A stretch of DNA of 7,691 nt. It comes from Bacillota bacterium (lineage in GTDB: Bacteria > Bacillota > Sulfobacillia > RBS10-35 > JAJYVM01). The notes under the pieces were generated by a model that saw nothing but the letters and a program-made list of their open reading frames with translations, did no database searches and had not been told where the DNA came from. The stretch is from assembly GCA_021792015.1 (NCBI GenBank), contig JAJYVM010000174.1:1-7691 (forward strand), given 5' to 3'. A program made the position numbers and the translations under genes. This document shows, piece by piece, positions 5,468 through 7,691 of this stretch. How positions within the stretch are numbered: position 1 is the stretch's first letter; every line of letters starts with the position of its first letter.

Positions 5468-6192
5468 TCCTGGATGAGATCGTGGCGGCGAAGCGAGCGG
5501 AGCTCGCCATCGTCCGAGAACGCCGCCCCTTCCTCGCCGCGCTGCAGGCGCCGTCCGGACTCGCGGTCATCGCCGAGTGCAAGAAGGCCTCGCCAAGCGC
5601 CGGGGTCATCAGCGAGGCATATGACCCGGCAGCCCTGGCCCGCTCGTACGCCGATGGTGGTGCCGCCGCAATATCGGTGCTGACGGAGCGCAACTACTTC
5701 AGTGGCTCACCGGAGGACCTTCACGCCGTGCGGCGCGCGGTAACGCAGCCGGTCCTTCGGAAGGACTTCCTCTTCGACCCGTGGCAGATCACGGAGAGTG
5801 TGGCGATGGGCGCCGACGCGCTGCTGCTGATCGTGGCGATCGTCGGCCCGGGCACGGCGGACATGGTCTCCCGCGCGCTGGAGGCGGGGATCGAGCCCCT
5901 GGTGGAGGTCCATGACGAGCGGGAGGCGGAGGTGGCGCTCCGGTCCCCGGCTCGGGTCATCGGGATCAACAACCGGAACCTGAAGGACTTCAGCGTGGAC
6001 CTCGGCGTCACGCGGCGGCTGGCCCCGGTGCTGGCGCGCGCGGGCCGGGTGGTCGTCACCGAGAGCGGAATCCGCGGACCGCAGGACCTGGCAGGCCTGC
6101 GCGCTCTGGGCGTGAAAGCGTGCCTGGTCGGCCAGTCGGCGGTGCAGGCCGCTGACGCGGCCTCCCACCTGAGGTCCCTTGCATGTTCATAA
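5464..6192 (+). CDS. trpC: Indole-3-glycerol phosphate synthase
   Basis: This enzyme closes the indole ring, converting carboxyphenylamino-deoxyribulose phosphate to indole-3-glycerol phosphate. It is a single TIM-barrel domain of 242 residues. Signature segments in order are IAECKKASPS (36-45, with Glu38 and catalytic-type Lys40), SVLTERNYFSGSPEDL (71-86), VLRKDFLFDPWQI (97-109, Lys100), PLVEVH (145-150, Glu148), IGINNRNL (166-173, Asn169 and Arg171), and TESGI (199-203, Glu200 and Ser201). All key active-site residues are present. The N-terminal part before strand 1 is about 15-20 residues shorter than in typical members, which accounts for the small size. The ATG at 5464 overlaps the trpD stop by 4 nt; a longer open frame upstream is only a shadow across trpD. 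It is not fused to TrpF, unlike the enterobacterial enzyme. Confidence 0.96.
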   Translation: MILDEIVAAKRAELAIVRERRPFLAALQAPSGLAVIAECKKASPSAGVISEAYDPAALARSYADGGAAAISVLTERNYFSGSPEDLHAVRRAVTQPVLRKDFLFDPWQITESVAMGADALLLIVAIVGPGTADMVSRALEAGIEPLVEVHDEREAEVALRSPARVIGINNRNLKDFSVDLGVTRRLAPVLARAGRVVVTESGIRGPQDLAGLRALGVKACLVGQSAVQAADAASHLRSLACS

Positions 6193-6747
6193 AGATCTGC
6201 GGTCTCCGCGACCCCGCGGCCGTGGACGTGGCCGTGGCGGCGGGGGCCGACGCCGTGAGCTTCATCCTGGTGCCCGGGGTGCGGCGGCAGATCACCCCGG
6301 AGCTGGCTCGCTCGCTTGGGCAGCGCGCGGCCGGCCGGCTGCGGGTGGGGGTCTTCCGGGGCCAGCCCGCGGACGAGATCGCAACGCTGGCGGAGCGCGC
6401 GGGGGTCGACGCCATCCAGGTGTACGAGGAGGAGGCGGCACGGGCCCTGCGCGGGCGGTTCCGGGTGTTGCTCGCCTGGAACGGCCGCGGGCAGCCGCCG
6501 CTTGCCGACGCGGACTGGGTGCTGTGCGACCCCGGCGGCGGCGGGCTCGGCGCCGCGTGGGAATGGTCCGGCGTGCGCGGGCTGCCCGTCCTTCTGGCCG
6601 GCGGCCTCACCCCGGACAATGTGGAAGCCGCCCTGGAGGCGGCCCGTCCGCTCGGTGTGGACGTCTCCTCGGGCGTCGAGACGGACGGCGTCAAGGATCC
6701 GGCGAAAATCCGCGCGTTTTGCGCGAAGGTGCGGGGGTGGGTGGGGA

Positions 6748-6767
<20 letters not shown>
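6183..6767 (+). CDS. trpF: Phosphoribosylanthranilate isomerase
   Basis: This enzyme isomerises phosphoribosylanthranilate to the deoxyribulose form used by TrpC. It is a TIM barrel of 194 residues, slightly short for the family (about 200). Conserved points are KICGLRD (4-10, catalytic-type Cys6), RVGVF (54-58), CDPGGGGLG with Asp116 as the likely second catalytic residue (115-123), LLAGGLTPDNV (137-147), and VDVSSGVETDGVKD (159-172). Two usual motifs are altered: the family's QLHG appears as QVYE (79-82), and FxPxSPR appears as FILVPGVRR (27-35). The ATG at 6183 lies 10 nt inside trpC, with GAGGT (6171-6175) 7 nt upstream. It overlaps trpB by 20 nt. The protein has five Trp residues, more than its operon partners. 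Identity is secure from context and motifs; its divergence is notable. Confidence 0.93.

Positions 6768-7691
<924 letters not shown>

Overview
The window comes from a very GC-rich bacterium (roughly 70% G+C by eye) that nevertheless carries a Gram-positive-type regulatory apparatus: a tRNA-sensing T-box leader, a sigma-A-like promoter and strong purine-rich Shine-Dalgarno sites. That combination suggests a high-GC member of the Firmicutes, such as the Symbiobacterium or Thermaerobacter type. This is inference; no marker gene fixes the taxon.

Layout. Positions 1 to about 410 hold no convincing gene, only an exact 37-bp direct repeat and a short doubtful Trp-containing reading frame. A candidate promoter (412-440) and a strong hairpin (452-484) precede a DHA2-type major facilitator efflux gene (about 512-1990). 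A good promoter (1993-2021) begins two bases after its stop codon and drives a T-box leader (about 2029-2383). The leader has a TGG (Trp) specifier codon and, unusually, two consecutive antiterminator/terminator units. From 2396 to the right edge the sequence is a compact tryptophan operon: trpE, trpG, trpD, trpC, trpF and trpB (cut by the window end), each overlapping the next by 4 to 35 nt.

How it works together. TrpE and TrpG form anthranilate synthase, which makes anthranilate from chorismate and glutamine. TrpD adds phosphoribose, TrpF isomerises the product, TrpC closes the indole ring, and TrpB condenses indole with serine; trpA is expected just beyond the window. Uncharged tRNA-Trp should bind stem I of the leader through the UGG codon and stabilise the antiterminators, so the operon is transcribed when tryptophan is short. 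Both antiterminator bulges read TGGC, which fits the G-C-C-A end of bacterial tRNA-Trp. The main point of interest is the second, stem-I-less decision module (2302-2383), which places two tRNA-gated terminators in series before trpE. No wholly new system is evident; the remaining findings are smaller sequence oddities.
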